In this document: one piece after another, positions 17,821-29,102 of the stretch | How positions within the stretch are numbered: the first letter of the stretch is position 1 | Layout: each line of letters starts with the position of its first letter | Assembly: GCA_900291925.1 (NCBI GenBank) | Contig: UWYS01000022.1 | Location: 124,001-188,000 of the forward strand | DNA length: 64,000 nucleotides | Origin: Thecaphora thlaspeos | Taxonomy: Eukaryota > Basidiomycota > Ustilaginomycetes > Urocystidales > Glomosporiaceae | Direction of reading: 5' to 3' | Program-made: the position numbers and the translations under genes | The notes under the pieces: generated by a model | Told to the model about the DNA's origin: nothing | Seen by the model: the letters and a program-made list of their open reading frames with translations, nothing else | Database searches by the model: none

Positions 17821-18907
17821 GTTGTCTTATCTTGGTGGGAATCGGCAGGGTGGTGTTGGGGAGGACGCGATCCAATACTGAGTGCGGGAGTGTCTCGATG
17901 CTAGGTAATACAAGCAAGCAGGGGTATGGGGAGGCGATGTCCCTTCCGCTGCCGCTCCGCACTCGCACCTTCATATAGATGCGCCGTCAGAGTTGCAATC
18001 GTCCAACCGCCGCCCTGTTGACGGCAGCAACGTCCGGACGTCACTTCCGCCGTCGTCCGGCCCGCTCTGAGCCTGTTAGCAAGTTGGTCGAGGTGTGGTT
18101 GAAGCGAGGGCCGAGTCTAAGGTAGATCAGCGATAGGTTCCGTTGCCCCAAGTCACCAAGAGACGCTTTATGTAATACGTCGCTGGGCGTCCTTCGGCTT
18201 CGTCGGTCTCCGATGCTGCTGCTGCTCGCCACTCAGTTGATCTACTCAACTTTCGACTTACTCCGGCGCGGGCCGTTCGAGCGAGATTTACCAGCTGCGA
18301 ACAAAGCAGGGCGCGCCGAGAGAAGAACAAGGTGAAGAGCACATGGCGCGGAAGACGACGGAGGGAAACGGCCGGAAGTGCCGACGAGCTCGCCCTGACG
18401 GAAGGTCGGTCCGAACAGAAAGCCCAACGTAAGCGCAAACAGCGGGGTCCGACAGCCACTTCTTGGCTTGGCGACGTTAGCTTCCGATGAGTCGGAAGCC
18501 GATGCTCCCTTGCAGAGAGCTTGATGCGTGATCCGGAAGGACCGGCCGGCCGGCCGGCTCACTCCGAACTCCTCCTTCGAAGCGGGCGCTCGTCGGCTCG
18601 TCGGCTCGGGTCCGCTCCCGGGTCCGCTCCCGGGTCCGCTCCCGGGTCCGCTCCCGGTTCCGCTACAAGACGTTGTGAGTCTATATCTTGCGGAGGAGCT
18701 TTGATATGGGTTGCGACGGGGCGCCGTTTTGGACGGGGCGCGGCGCGGTGGGCGTAGCGGCATCGCTTCTGGGTTTCTGCGTTGCGCGGCGTTGTAGCGG
18801 GCGAGAAAAGTGAATACAAGTACAGTGGCGTGCTGAGCTGCAGGAGGAGACATGACAAAACCCGCCCGGCGAGGCGAGGAAGAGGCCGGCAGGTCTCGAC
18901 TCCATGC
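17821..18907. other. Intergenic region with 12-bp tandem repeat
   Basis: No gene supported. It contains a self-complementary GGCCGGCCGGCCGGC stretch (about 18543-18558) and the 12-bp array listed separately. Open frames across the array (Gly-Ser-Pro and Gly-Ser-Ala repeats) are products of the repeat. Confidence 0.5.
18608..18655. repeat. Four tandem copies of a 12-bp unit
   Basis: The unit GGGTCCGCTCCC occurs four times exactly and is followed by one decayed copy. It is non-coding as far as I can see. Confidence 0.9.
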
Positions 18908-19971
18908 TCAGCTCCAGTCGAGGTAATCATCGTCGAAATTGGACGCTCCTCGGCCTCCGCCGCCACCGGCTAAAGCCGATGCATCGAGCAGCGGCTTGCC
19001 GTCCTGGCCCAGTGGCAAGGTCGATTGCATCGGCAGGCCGTCGGGACCCAGCCTTCCCTCTGCCCGGTCCTTGAGCGCCTGCATCCAGCCACCTTCATCG
19101 ATCCGCTCCGTCTCTTGCGCCGCGACACGGTGAGCGTAAAAGTCGCGCCGCATGTCGTACTTTTCGCGATCGTCCTTGAGCATACTGTCGGCGTGGGCAA
19201 AGGAGGTAGGGAACGGACGTGGTCGCATTGGCAGTCGGGACACAGTTTCAGCAAGGCTTCTTGGCACGCCGAGACGGACCCGGCCCGGCCGGCGCCGGCC
19301 ACTTTGGCCGCCGTGCTTGTCTGGTGACTTACCGGCTGTCCATCCTCGCGTCTTCGCCCTCAATGCTCAGCATCGGCGTCGCCGTCTTGGCCTCGATCAC
19401 CTGTTCCGCGCAGAAAGCCAGCACGACGGAGAGGCGCTCGTCAGCTAAGGTCCCGGCAGATCCAGCAGCGGATCCAAACTCCAACCCTCTCCCCCCTCTC
19501 ATCTCTAAGGTGTGCCCTACCGGGACACGGTACGCTGACTCACGTAGTGGTTGTCGCAGTGTGGACAGTACTCGTCCGACTCTTCGTACTGGGAGAGCTC
19601 CTTGCGGAAGGCACGGCGGCACTTTTTGCAGATGAAGGCCAGCTCTGTTGTTTTGCGGAGAGGGTGGTCCTGCGTCTCGGCGTGACATTCTGGGCACTGC
19701 TCGTACATGGCGAGAGGGGAGGAGAGAGCACAAGGGGGCAGACAGGAGGGACGAGGACAGATTAGCAAGCGCAATGCGGCTTCGAAACACTGAAGGAAGC
19801 GGAAGCTGGGCTCACGTCAAAGAACTTCTGGCAGCATGGCGCCCGAACCGAGACCTGGGCGTTGAGAATGTGCTTGCTATTCGACGGGTTCCGGGAAGCA
19901 GACAGGTAGTAAGGCGACCGGGGTGAGCGAGGTCCGCTGAAGCAGGCACCGCACGCGCGTACTCACCACAT
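18908..19971 (-). CDS. CHY-type zinc-finger protein
   Basis: Five coding exons on the minus strand: 19971-19967 (only ATGTG), 19876-19816, 19696-19544, 19400-19333, 19184-18908; introns of 90, 119, 143 and 148 bp with GTGAGT-, GTGAGC- or GTAAGT-type donors. The product is 187 residues. The first 73 form a CHY zinc finger: MCKHILNAQV, CC then CPECH, CKKCRRAF, and DEYCPHCDNHYV, with each exon supplying part of the ligand set, which is why the 5-nt first exon is needed. Residues 75-187 are hydrophilic, with a charged helix (REKYDMRRDFYAHR) and a Gly-rich stretch before the acidic end DDDYLDW. CHY fingers occur in small cytosolic or mitochondrial intermembrane-space proteins such as Hot13; the exact role here is unknown. 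Confidence 0.85.
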
Positions 19972-20714
19972 CTTCGTTCTAGGCTCCTCGAAGGAGGCCG
20001 GTGGTAGGCGATCGTTTGAAGACGAGGGAGAGAGACAAGGTGCCAAAGCAAGCAGATCGAATCGGATCGGACGGGATCGGAAGGACTAGACGGGGAGCTG
20101 ATAAAGCGGCGAGAGCGGCGGGTCCGGGTTAGCCGGCGGTGTTGGTGTCAGGGTGCAAGGCTGCGAAGCAACACTAAGGCAACCCTTTTCCCGAGGCCCG
20201 GGCGGGCTTTCTTCCTTTGGCACCTGGACGCGCCGCCGCCGACCTCGAACGCGCTTTTGCGGCCGAGTCAGTGAGAGAGGCGAGGGAGGCGGGCGCTGCC
20301 CGATAGCCCTTCCTTTCCGCTCCCACCTTTTTGGTGATACCTTCCTTGCCACCCACCGTCGGCGGTTGCCACGCCGTCCGTCAGTATCACATCATGTTAG
20401 ACCTCGTGCCGACTGAGTTCGTGATAGTTGGTGCACCCAGTCTGGCGTCACAACCCGAGGGTACACCCAGTCTCGACCGCGAGGCCTCGCTGCTGCGTAG
20501 TTGCGTGGCGATGGCCTCGCAAAGGCATGCTCGCTGGCGGATATCTGGGCCGGCGTCGGTCTCTCGTCAGCTCTGAGCTTTACATGGCGCTGCTGTGTCC
20601 TTTTAACGGTTCGTAACATGCTCGGTCCGTAAAATGTTTTATCTTTCTAGAGGGAATGATGCTGCCAGCACGTCCACGACGCCTCCTTCGCAAGCCGTCT
20701 GCCACCTCTACCTC

Positions 20715-20749
<35 letters not shown>

Positions 20750-20771
20750 TTCTCTCTTTCGTCTCTCTTTC

Positions 20772-20811
<40 letters not shown>

Positions 20812-20841
20812 GACACAGCACCATCACATCCAGCTTTCAAT
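19972..20841. other. Divergent promoter region with CT microsatellite
   Basis: Spacer between the CHY gene (minus) and the first secreted-protein gene (plus). No gene supported. It ends with the long CT tract that leads into the ATG at 20842. Confidence 0.5.
20706..20809. repeat. CT-rich microsatellite in 5' leader
   Basis: About 100 bp of CT dinucleotides interrupted by TTTC and two G bases, ending 32 bp before the ATG of the secreted protein at 20842. Pyrimidine tracts just upstream of a start are common in fungal 5' leaders; this one is unusually long. Confidence 0.85.
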
Positions 20842-21725
20842 ATGGTCGGACGATCCCGAAGCTTCCGTCTCGGCGCCCTCCTCCTGCTCTGCTTGATCAT
20901 TACAGCGTGGGCCAGCCCTCGACCTCTCCCAATGGACTGGAACGTCTCTGGCATCAAGAATGTTGTGAAAGAAGAGCTTGACGACGCTTTGGACGACATC
21001 TCGGCCCATTATCCCTCGAGGAACTCTCCCCACGCACCTGAGCAGGACCGTCGACCTCGTCTCTGAGCCAGGCCTCTGCATCGCGCCCGCCAAGCTACCC
21101 TCTTCACCAGGAGGTCGACCATTATTTCCGCGAGTTGATGCGAAGCCCAAGCAACTTCAAAACGCTCGGAGCGCTCAAGCCCATCAGGATCGCAAGGGAG
21201 CATGCCGTCTTCCAACATCCTCGCTGCTTCCGTGCCGTTCATAGAGCTGTGGCCGGCTATCTTCCGGACGACACACCAGTGTATGCTGCCACTTCCGCGG
21301 AGCGCGACCTGATTCTCTTCAAGTACCTCAGCGAGCTTCGATTGTTTGAGGTCGCGTTCGATGAACCCTGGCTTGGGCCTCGATGGAGCAGGCCTGCCGA
21401 ATCACCGGGAAGTTTTGCAAAGATATACAAACGAACTCTGCAAACGAAGGGGCCCGGCACGGCGCCCACGGCATGGTACTTGATCAACGGCTACGTGATC
21501 ATCTTTCGTCGGATGCCGTCCCACGGCCCTCACAGCCCCAAACCCGCTGCCCATCGTGTCGCGCAGTTGTTCCATGTCATTGCGGTGGACAGTCCTGTCA
21601 CACGAGGCGCCGAGGCGACGCACGTGCACGTAAGCTATCTCTACACGCCTTTCGGCAACGACCTCAAGATGCGATCACCCACTCCGACGCTCGAACAGCT
21701 AGATATAACCAAGTCCCGCCAGTAG
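20842..21725 (+). pseudogene. Secreted orphan protein, tandem paralogue A, frame interrupted
   Basis: The ATG at 20842 opens a signal peptide (LGALLLLCLIITAWAS) followed by PRPLPMDW. That frame stops at 21066. The rest of the protein lies in another frame from about 21042 to the TAG at 21723-21725: HYFRELMRSPSNF, FKYLSELRLFEVAF, YVIIFRRMP, LFHVIAVDS. The paralogue at 22773 has the same order of blocks (PRPSPMVW, DYLRELLNTPRN, TKYIADLRFFDVAY, YIVKFRRVP, LVHVVLDS), so the two halves belong to one gene. A one-base loss near 21040-21046 explains the break; an intron 20965-21071 with a weak donor would also restore phase but removes sequence that aligns with the paralogue. No known domain, few cysteines, about 290 residues: the profile of a candidate secreted effector. 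Function unknown. Confidence 0.6.
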
Positions 21726-22772
21726 CCCGGCGTTGACGGTCCCCGCGCCACAGGCTGGGTTGTTCGGCATTCGGTCCGATTGCTTCTCCCCACCCACTCT
21801 CTACTCGTGTCTCGAGGGCGTTTCCGTTGTTCTTGCTCCGCTACAGGCTCCTCTCCTATCCTCCTTCATCGTATGGCATCGTCGTCTCCCTCTCCTGCAG
21901 CTACGTGGCGCTATTCCCTGTGTCAACCCCAGGGAACTCGCCAAGCCGGCCTAGTGACCTATTTCCGCAAATCCTATGACTTTACGCATTTCTCTTTCAT
22001 TGGGTCCGAAGGACAGTCTGCCTCGACGGTGTTCCCCTCTTTGTCCAAACACGTAGCTTAGTCGGAAAAATATAACTCGGCCTCTCCACAGCCACGTCAC
22101 AATATTCACCTTTTCGACTCCTATCCCTGTGCAAGCAAGCGCGACGCCCCGTCTGTGCTTTCTTCGTCAGAATCACACGATCAGACCTGGTGACAGATTC
22201 CCTACGTTGTGCCATCACGGAAGCCTGCGCCGTGGAGAGCGCTATGAGAGCAATTTCTGGGACGATTGGATAGGTTTGTCCGGCGCGAAGCGCCCAGTGG
22301 ATCTGGCCGGCTGGCAACGCAACGATCGATTGGCAGCGGCGATTCCCATGGATGGCGCACAAGGTCCTTCAAGGATGTCATACCGCTCCTGGAAACTGGC
22401 AACCACCCACTGCTGCAAAAATAGGCTTAAACGGAAACCAGTTGCGTAGTCACTAGGCCACCATCCGAGTCCGTCTAGAGTTTAGAGCCTCCCGGAACGC
22501 AGTCCGAAATGTCTGTGGCGATACCCACAAGAGCGAAAGCTTTGTTCTTGGACAGCCTAAAACCCTGATGGCCACGAACTTTCTCACGGTACCGCAGCAC
22601 CGGCTCGCTGATCCGATGAGGCTCGGCGTCGAGATCGAGGCCAACCAACATGTAGGTAAGGGGTACTGCAGAAGATAAGGAACCGTCTCTGCTCACCACT
22701 CTATCGCAGTGTGTCCCCCTTCTGCTACTTGTCGCCTCACACTCAGCCATCCAGAACATTAAGCTGCCAGCC
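21726..22772. other. Spacer between the two secreted paralogues
   Basis: No supported gene. A minus-strand frame (about 22475-22680) has protein-like composition and ends in a stop but shows no recognisable motif and no clear start; it may be a relic. The rest appears non-coding. Confidence 0.4.
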
Positions 22773-23728
22773 ATGTTCTCAATTAGACTTCTCATGATCT
22801 CCCTCTTCGGCTTTGCCTTGGTACTGGCGCACCCTCGACCAAGCCCGATGGTTTGGAGGCCCGAGTCCATCAAAGGAGCCGCAAACATAGCTGAGAACAC
22901 TCTGCAGCAGAAGATGGGCCGCACTTTGCCTATAGCTCAGCATACGGAAGAGGCCGGTCCCTTGGCTTCTACAGTGGCCTCGGCCTCGGCTTCGGCACCA
23001 GCTCCCCTTCCGCGCGTCATCAGTCGCTACATCCCGACAGCCGTGGACTACTTGCGTGAGCTACTCAACACTCCACGAAACATTGAAGCTTTGAGCGATC
23101 TAAGACTACTCGGAATGGAAGACAGTAAAGTCGTCTACGGACACACACGATGCTTTGTCGATAACCCGGTCAGAGCTGGCAACGGCAGAAGGATGCTTGC
23201 CATCAACGATGCAAAGCATCTGCCAATCCTTTCCGCCACCCCCGAAGAACAAACCTCGTCTACACCAAGTACATCGCCGATTTGCGCTTCTTCGATGTCG
23301 CATACGGAGGAATGCCGTACACGCCCAGGTGGAACGAGTACCGCCCTCTTGAAGGTGGCCTTTTCTGGAAGGAGGACGAGTACCGGCGCACAAGAAATGT
23401 CAACCCAAGGTTCGGAAAGCCCATCCAGCCGTACAAGGTCAACGATTACATCGTCAAGTTCCGAAGGGTGCCCATCGACCAGAACAATCCCAGCCCCAGG
23501 ATCAAGTCCAGCTGCTATAAAGGCTGCGTCCGATCGACGGAGCGGCCAAATAATCGATCGACTCTGGTTCACGTCGTGCTCGACTCGCACGACATCGAGG
23601 TCCTCGATCTTCTTCTTTCTGTGTTGTCCCTGCCGCTGCGCTGGCTTGCAGTAGGAGTCGGCCAAGTTATCGATCACCGTGCTCGATCCCCTCTACTTTC
23701 GCTCCACTCTACCTTGTTTCTATTCTAA
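22773..23728 (+). pseudogene. Secreted orphan protein, tandem paralogue B, frame interrupted
   Basis: ATG 22773 starts a signal peptide (LLMISLFGFALVLA) and PRPSPMVW, then a Ser/Ala-rich linker, DYLRELLNTPRN and VVYGHTRCFVDNP. Near 23235-23255, after SATPEEQ, homology with paralogue A moves to another frame (TKYIADLRFFDVAY, YIVKFRRVP, LVHVVLDS) that runs to the TAA at 23726-23728. The switch point has a C5 run and an AACAAACC stretch, typical places for a one-base loss. I found no donor/acceptor pair that would both restore phase and keep the conserved CF block. The C-terminal tail differs from paralogue A. As with A, it is a candidate secreted effector without known domain; function unknown. 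Confidence 0.6.
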
Positions 23729-24429
23729 AACGGCCCGCTTCCTTCGTTCTACCTGTTCCTGTTCACTGATTCTCTCTACGCTCATCATTTAGCTCCTGTC
23801 TATCCCTTCTGTCCCTTCTGTCCAGCCCAGAGCGCTGGAGCCCGCTAGCAACATCAACCGGCCCCAGGCTTAGCAACTATGACCTTTGGTTTCGTTCCTG
23901 TTTCGAAGGGGCGCCAATATTTCCGGTCTCAAAGTGAACGGCGTTAGGGACCGAAAGAGAAGACGCAGCTGCAACGAGTGCAGAAGTCGAGCAACGTCGT
24001 GAACATTTTCATCTTACAGACTCTTGACGCTCTTGAAATTCAGTGTGCCCTGACCGTCCCTGTGCTGTCCTGCCGCCACAAAGGAGACCCGAGAACGCGG
24101 TCATGGTCCCTCTCTTGGGACAGAAGTGAACATTTCGGTAAACTTGGTATCGAGCTGTCAGAGTCGGTTGCCGGCGACGGCCCTGGTTGCCTCTCCCGCC
24201 CAGCGCACTGTCGTCTTTGTCGTCAAGCGTGACGCTATGGATGCGGATAAAACGCGTGAAAATAAGAAGAATACAATATGATACAATCGGCTTTCGGATT
24301 AGAGGAATCCCAAAACGCGGGGGGAAGAAGCGCGCGCGCACGGACGCACCGGCATCACGCAGACCTTCGCTGCTGTTTCCGCTCCTTTTCCACCATCACC
24401 ATCACCTCCACCACGAGTCGACGAGCACG
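23729..24429. other. Intergenic region upstream of PBN1
   Basis: No gene supported; moderately AT-rich spacer with a CACCATCACCATCACCTCC stretch just before the ATG at 24430. Confidence 0.5.
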
Positions 24430-25726
24430 ATGCAATCCACCCTCTCTCCATCAACGCTCCACCCTGTTTTCACTCTCACCCTTCCATCTACCTTGGTACC
24501 GTCATCCACGCCGTGTTCCGCCTCGATTCTCGTCCACCTCCCTCCTTCTCTCTTCTACGATCCCTTCACTTCACACACATTACAACGCAATCCGCTCGTC
24601 TCTTCCACATCTTTACTTGGACCTATCGAATTGGAGAAACCTGTCGGATGGTCCCTCTCCACTCCATCTGAGGGCGAGAGTAAGAGTTGGTGGGAAAAAG
24701 ACCACGATGATGCTTCGACTTTCTCCAACGACGACGACGGGTTGGCCGAGTTGGTCGGTGGATTGTTGAAGAGGACAGCAGAAGAGAAACGAGAGACGCC
24801 TCGAACCAGGGGATTGGGGAGGAAGGGAGGAAGGAGAGTGGAGGACTTAAAGGTGGAACATACGACGGTCGTGATGAAGCTGGACGGGAGGTTTGTGCGA
24901 TATGGTGGAGAGGTAGAGGTACCTCTGCACGTTCGGTACATGCCTCCGCGTCCACACACCTCGCTTCAACGATACCCTTCAACGTTCAGAGAAGGCTTGA
25001 CGAGTCTGGTGGATCAGATCTTGCCACATTCGACGTTCGACGTACTGGAAACGATGTCGAAGAGGTCGAAGGAGGTGGTTGACGATATCCTCTTCAACGT
25101 CCAATCCGTCTCTGGGATCTCGATGCGGACCTTGAACGAAGATAAACGACAGACTACAAGCAATACCCCCAAGACCGCGGACACGCTCAAGCGCAAGGGA
25201 CACTACTACACGCAAAAGGTCCATCGACCCGAAGTCGTCCTCGAATGTCCCAGTGACGTATCAACGAACGCGTTGAAAGGGTGGTATCAAGTCGGTACGT
25301 TTTTTTTGTTTTTTTGTATTGTTTTGTTTTTTCCGTCTTATCTTGTCGTCTCTCCTGCTTCTCTCGCACCTTTGTTCTCCCTCGCCTTTTTTCTTGACAG
25401 CCTCTCACACCTTTTTTGGTCCCTGCCTCTCTGGCGCAACAGACGATACATCACTATTCCCCTCTTCGCACTCACACCTCACCCTTCCGTCCGACGCTAC
25501 ATCAAGACTCTTTAAACAAATCAGCATCACTTCCCCCTCCTCCTCCACCGAGCCGTTTAAGTTGGATCTACCCGTTGGAGATGTAGATACAGCTCCGATC
25601 GTTCAGCTCGTCACCGTCTTGGTCGTGTTGCTGTGTACGCTATGGGTTTTCAGTAGTATCATTCGAGCTACTACGTCCGTCGAGAGGGAGGAGACCAAGA
25701 GGGTCAGCAGGGTCAAGAAGGAATAA
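24430..25726 (+). CDS. PBN1: Pbn1/PIG-X, GPI mannosyltransferase I subunit
   Basis: Two exons, 24430-25294 and 25401-25726, joined by a 106-bp GT-AG intron with a T-rich body; product 396 residues. The PIG-X/Pbn1 signature is the luminal block EVPLHVRYMPP at about 160-170, followed much later by HYYTQKVHRPEVVLECP before the intron. One C-terminal transmembrane span (VTVLVVLLCTLWVFSSII) with a short basic tail (KRVSRVKKE) gives type I topology in the ER membrane. The family partners the catalytic subunit Gpi14/PIG-M, adding the first mannose of the GPI anchor. No classical cleavable signal peptide is obvious; the first 25 residues are only mildly hydrophobic, as in yeast Pbn1. Convergent with Ric8. 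Codon use is less GC-rich than in most of the window. Confidence 0.75.
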
Positions 25727-25994
25727 CCGGACACGAACGCAACACGATATATCGCACGGTGCGATCGAGGGTGGTGCATTGCATTCGAGTTGTGCGAATC
25801 CTCGTCGTACAGCTGGCACTATGCCATTTCCACTCCTGCTACTGTGGCGTCATCGTCGTCGTCGGTATCTCCCGTCCATCCTCCTCCTTCCTTCCAGCCA
25901 AATTCAACGCTCTCCTCCTCGCCTCATCCATTCTCTTTCTCCTCTCCCTCGTCTCTCTCTCTCTCTCCACCATCTCTTCATCCTGCCTCTCCTC

Positions 25995-26959
25995 TCAATT
26001 TTCTCTTTCGTCCATTTCCCTCTTCCCTTGCACCTCTTTAAACCTACCCTGATCCCTCAACGTCTCCCTTGGATCTTGAACTTGCACCACCCCGGTCTTG
26101 TTTAACCTTTCGAAAAGAACAAACAACTTTTCCGCTTCCATTTCTTTTTCCTCTTGTGTCATTTCGGCGGCCATGTCTGATGCGATGTCTTGTGTCGTGT
26201 CGTATTGGCCTGTTATGGGGTTGATTGGTCTTGCACCTTGTCCATTCTCCTTGTCGGCGGTCATGGTGGTTCCGTTGGCGTAAGAGGAAGAAGAATGTGG
26301 TGGTGGTAAAGCGCTAGCTAGACCATTATTCATCAGGAAACCAGCACACGGACCGTATCCGATCATCTCGCTCATGGATCTAGCATCCCCATCGCAGATG
26401 GCAAGCAACATCTCCCCGGCCGCCCGTGCGATGCGTGCTAGCATCATGGATGACATCAGACGAACAAGACGTCCCAGTAGGTCGAGTCGTTTGTCGAACG
26501 GCCGAGACCGATCCACGTCTGTAGGAAGAAGGATGCTTCGCATCGCACGCCGGAACGTCTCGTCCTCTGCGGCGAGTTTGCGAAGAAGCAGGAGAAGAGG
26601 TGGTAGCGTGTCTTCCAGCTCGACGCCGTCGCTCTTGGCCAAGGCGCGTACTCTTTTCGAGTCCGGATCTTCGACGCTCTGCCTCTCTCCTGTCGTCGAC
26701 GAGGAAGGTGTATCGTGCGATGCGACAGATAGGTAGCGTTCCAGCGTCCGATCGGCAATCATCAGCAGTCGACCGAGCACCGGCGGCGCCGCTTCCAGTG
26801 CCGCTGTCGACGACGACGAAATCTCGCGCAGAAAATAAGACTGACGAGCCATCGTGCCTCGCGACGACGAGGAAGCCATCGTCGAGGATGACCCTTGTCC
26901 GTTCGAGGTGGGAGCAACGGCGGCCGACTTGCTGCCCCGCCTGCTGGTCGAGCCGGACA

Positions 26960-26999
<40 letters not shown>

Positions 27000-28502
27000 A
27001 AAGAGCGCCGTTACGCTATCCGCCAGCTTCCGCGCCGTGCTTCCCGCCGACGGCGAGCCAGTCGGCGACGTGTTGCGAGCATCGCCGTCGTTACCATTGC
27101 CGAGGCCAGAGAGGCCGAGGCCGAAGTGGTCCAACGTCCGGCTGGCCCACTGCGCCTGGTGGCCCTCGATGGGGTAGTTGAGCAGAGCGGCGATTGCGTG
27201 CGTCATCGGCGGGATGAGTGGCACGGGCTCAGAGAGGGGTAGCGAGACGATCCCCTCGAGCACCGGGTCGAGCATGTCGTCGAGCGCCTCGTGGTAGCTC
27301 TCGCCGACCGCGGCTTGACTCTGCTGCGATGCGGAGCCGCCGTTCACCTGTGCCTCGGTGGCGGAGGTCGACTTGGCAGGGTAGCCGCCGTCGCTGCTTG
27401 TGCTGCCGTTGCCGCCGATGCCGTTCGCAGCACCCTGGCTGGCTTGCTTGCTGGCCAGCCTCGGATAGTAGAGGCAGATGTTGAAGTGCGCCTTGAGCAG
27501 GTCCGAGAGCGCCGTCGCCAGTTGGGTCGCCGTGGCCGAGGCGACCAAGGTGGTCTGGCGGGCGTGGGCCGGAACGTCGGACTCGCTCTCGCGTATCGCG
27601 CGAACCAGGGCCCTGACGCAGTTTGACTGCTTGCGTACGACGCCGAGCGACTCTACGGCGGTGCGGTTAAAGGGCGACTCGAAGAGAGTGCTGAAGAAGA
27701 CGAGGCGCGAGCCGAGAAAGAGGATGTCGACGGGCGTCTCGTCGGGGTTGGCCAGCAGCGCGACGGCCGTCCGCCCTCCTGCTACGTCGTCACCGCTAAA
27801 CTCGGCGCGCGAGGCTTCGTTGAGGAAGAGGGCGTTGTTGAGGCAGCGCAGCGCCATGTCGGTGATCTGCCAGTCCGGGGCGCTGGCAGCGGAAGGGGAG
27901 GAGGCGGCGGGCTCCTCGTCGATGGTGACCGACTCGTCAGAGTCGGCGTGGGAGGCTCTGGGGAAGAGCCTGGGCGACGTGTCGCTGCCCCTGCGAGGGT
28001 TCAAGGGCGTCGTTGGCCGACGGAGGGCGCGGCTGAAGGTGGCGGCAAACGAGGGCGAGGAGGAGAGGGTGGAAGGGGGCGTCGAAGAGCTCTGGGACGA
28101 GGCCGACGTTCGTGCTTTGCGCATGACGCTGCCGGTATTGGAGGGAGGGAAGTCGATCTGGAGTAGCAGGCTCTCGAGACCATTGCGCTCGGCGAGGGGC
28201 GAGCTGCCGCCAGAGAGGCGGCTGAGATCCTTGAGCAGCCTGAGGGCGAGCAAGCGCAGCTCTGGCGTCCACTTGGCGGGGGCGCGGGCGTTGGAGGGGA
28301 TGCGGGCGAGTCTGGAGCCGGTGGCGGCGCCAAGGTCGGTGACGAGGGCGCGGCAGAACTCTGTGCGGAGGCCGTCGGAGAGCGAGGCAAAGGCGACCAT
28401 GGCATTGGCCTGGAGCGCGGTGAGGGAAGCGAGCACTGAGCTGCCGCCCTCGAGGCGCACAGAAAACGGTGTCGAGAGGTATTCGCTGACCGCGTGGGAC
28501 AT
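25995..28502 (-). CDS. RIC8: Ric8 (synembryn), G-alpha chaperone/exchange factor
   Basis: Single-exon gene of 835 residues; ATG at 28502 in context GCCGCCATGTCC. Armadillo-type helical repeat protein with family blocks DMALRCLNNALFLNEASR, ILFLGSRLVFFSTLF, KAHFNICLYYP, then FDKRLDLLGRLVRLM, IGYGPCAGFLMN, NPITGQ and the C-terminal AEKLFVLFERLNKTGVVQV. Two long Ser-rich insertions (about 130-200 and 480-590) are fungal additions; one contains a poly-Ser run from a GAC/TCG repeat at about 26958-26999. Ric8 folds and activates G-alpha subunits in the cytosol and, in smut fungi, is linked with pheromone/cAMP signalling and virulence. Tail-to-tail with PBN1; the spacer is 268 bp. Confidence 0.9.
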
Positions 28503-29102
28503 GGCGGCGAAGGCAGGGGAGATCAGTGGCAGCAGCGGTGGTGGAGGTGGCGTGGGCGTTGGCAGTGTCCGCGGCGGTGAGCCAGCAGAGCGGGCAGCGG
28601 TGATAAGTAGCAGCGTAGGCAGTGCGAGCGAGGGAGAGTGCGAGGGGCGGGAGTGAGGAAGGTCGAGTCGATGTGCCGACGACGACGATGGTGGTGGTGG
28701 TGGTGGTGATGAAGAGGAAAAGGGCAAGGCGAAGGCGAAGGGTAACGGAGGCGGCTTGTGGGAGCTGAGTAAGCAGCGTTGCCAGCCAACCGCCCCACCT
28801 CGCCGCCAAACAAGTCGACGGACGCCAGTGCCGTTACTGTACAGTATGTAACTCGTTCGCCGCACTTGAGCGTCGGCCGCAGAGGCCAGCACACATGCAA
28901 GCACCTCGATGTACGCCGTGCAAGGAGGGTCCAACATTTGGCCGCTCCCCTCTTCTCCGAGTCGCAGTGGTAGTGGGGGCGCAGCTATGCAGAGCGTGGT
29001 ACTGTAGGTGTGTACGCATAGTACACCTGACTTCCTCTATGCAAGTACTGTACCTACACACCCTTCCTCCCTCCTCTCCCTTCCCATGCCTTGGCTGCAA
29101 CG
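28503..29102. other. Intergenic region between RIC8 and the ABC transporter
   Basis: RIC8 promoter and the 3' flank of the ABC transporter, both on the minus strand. No gene supported; the antisense and forward frames here have no protein features. Confidence 0.5.

Noticed and set aside
18242..18853. Minus-strand frame with Gly-Ser-Pro repeats
   Set aside because: The repeats are caused by the 12-bp array; no start context or conserved flanks.
20965..21071. Intron in secreted paralogue A as explanation for the frame change
   Set aside because: The donor (GTGAAA) is weak and the removed part aligns with paralogue B, so a frame break is the simpler reading; kept as an alternative only.
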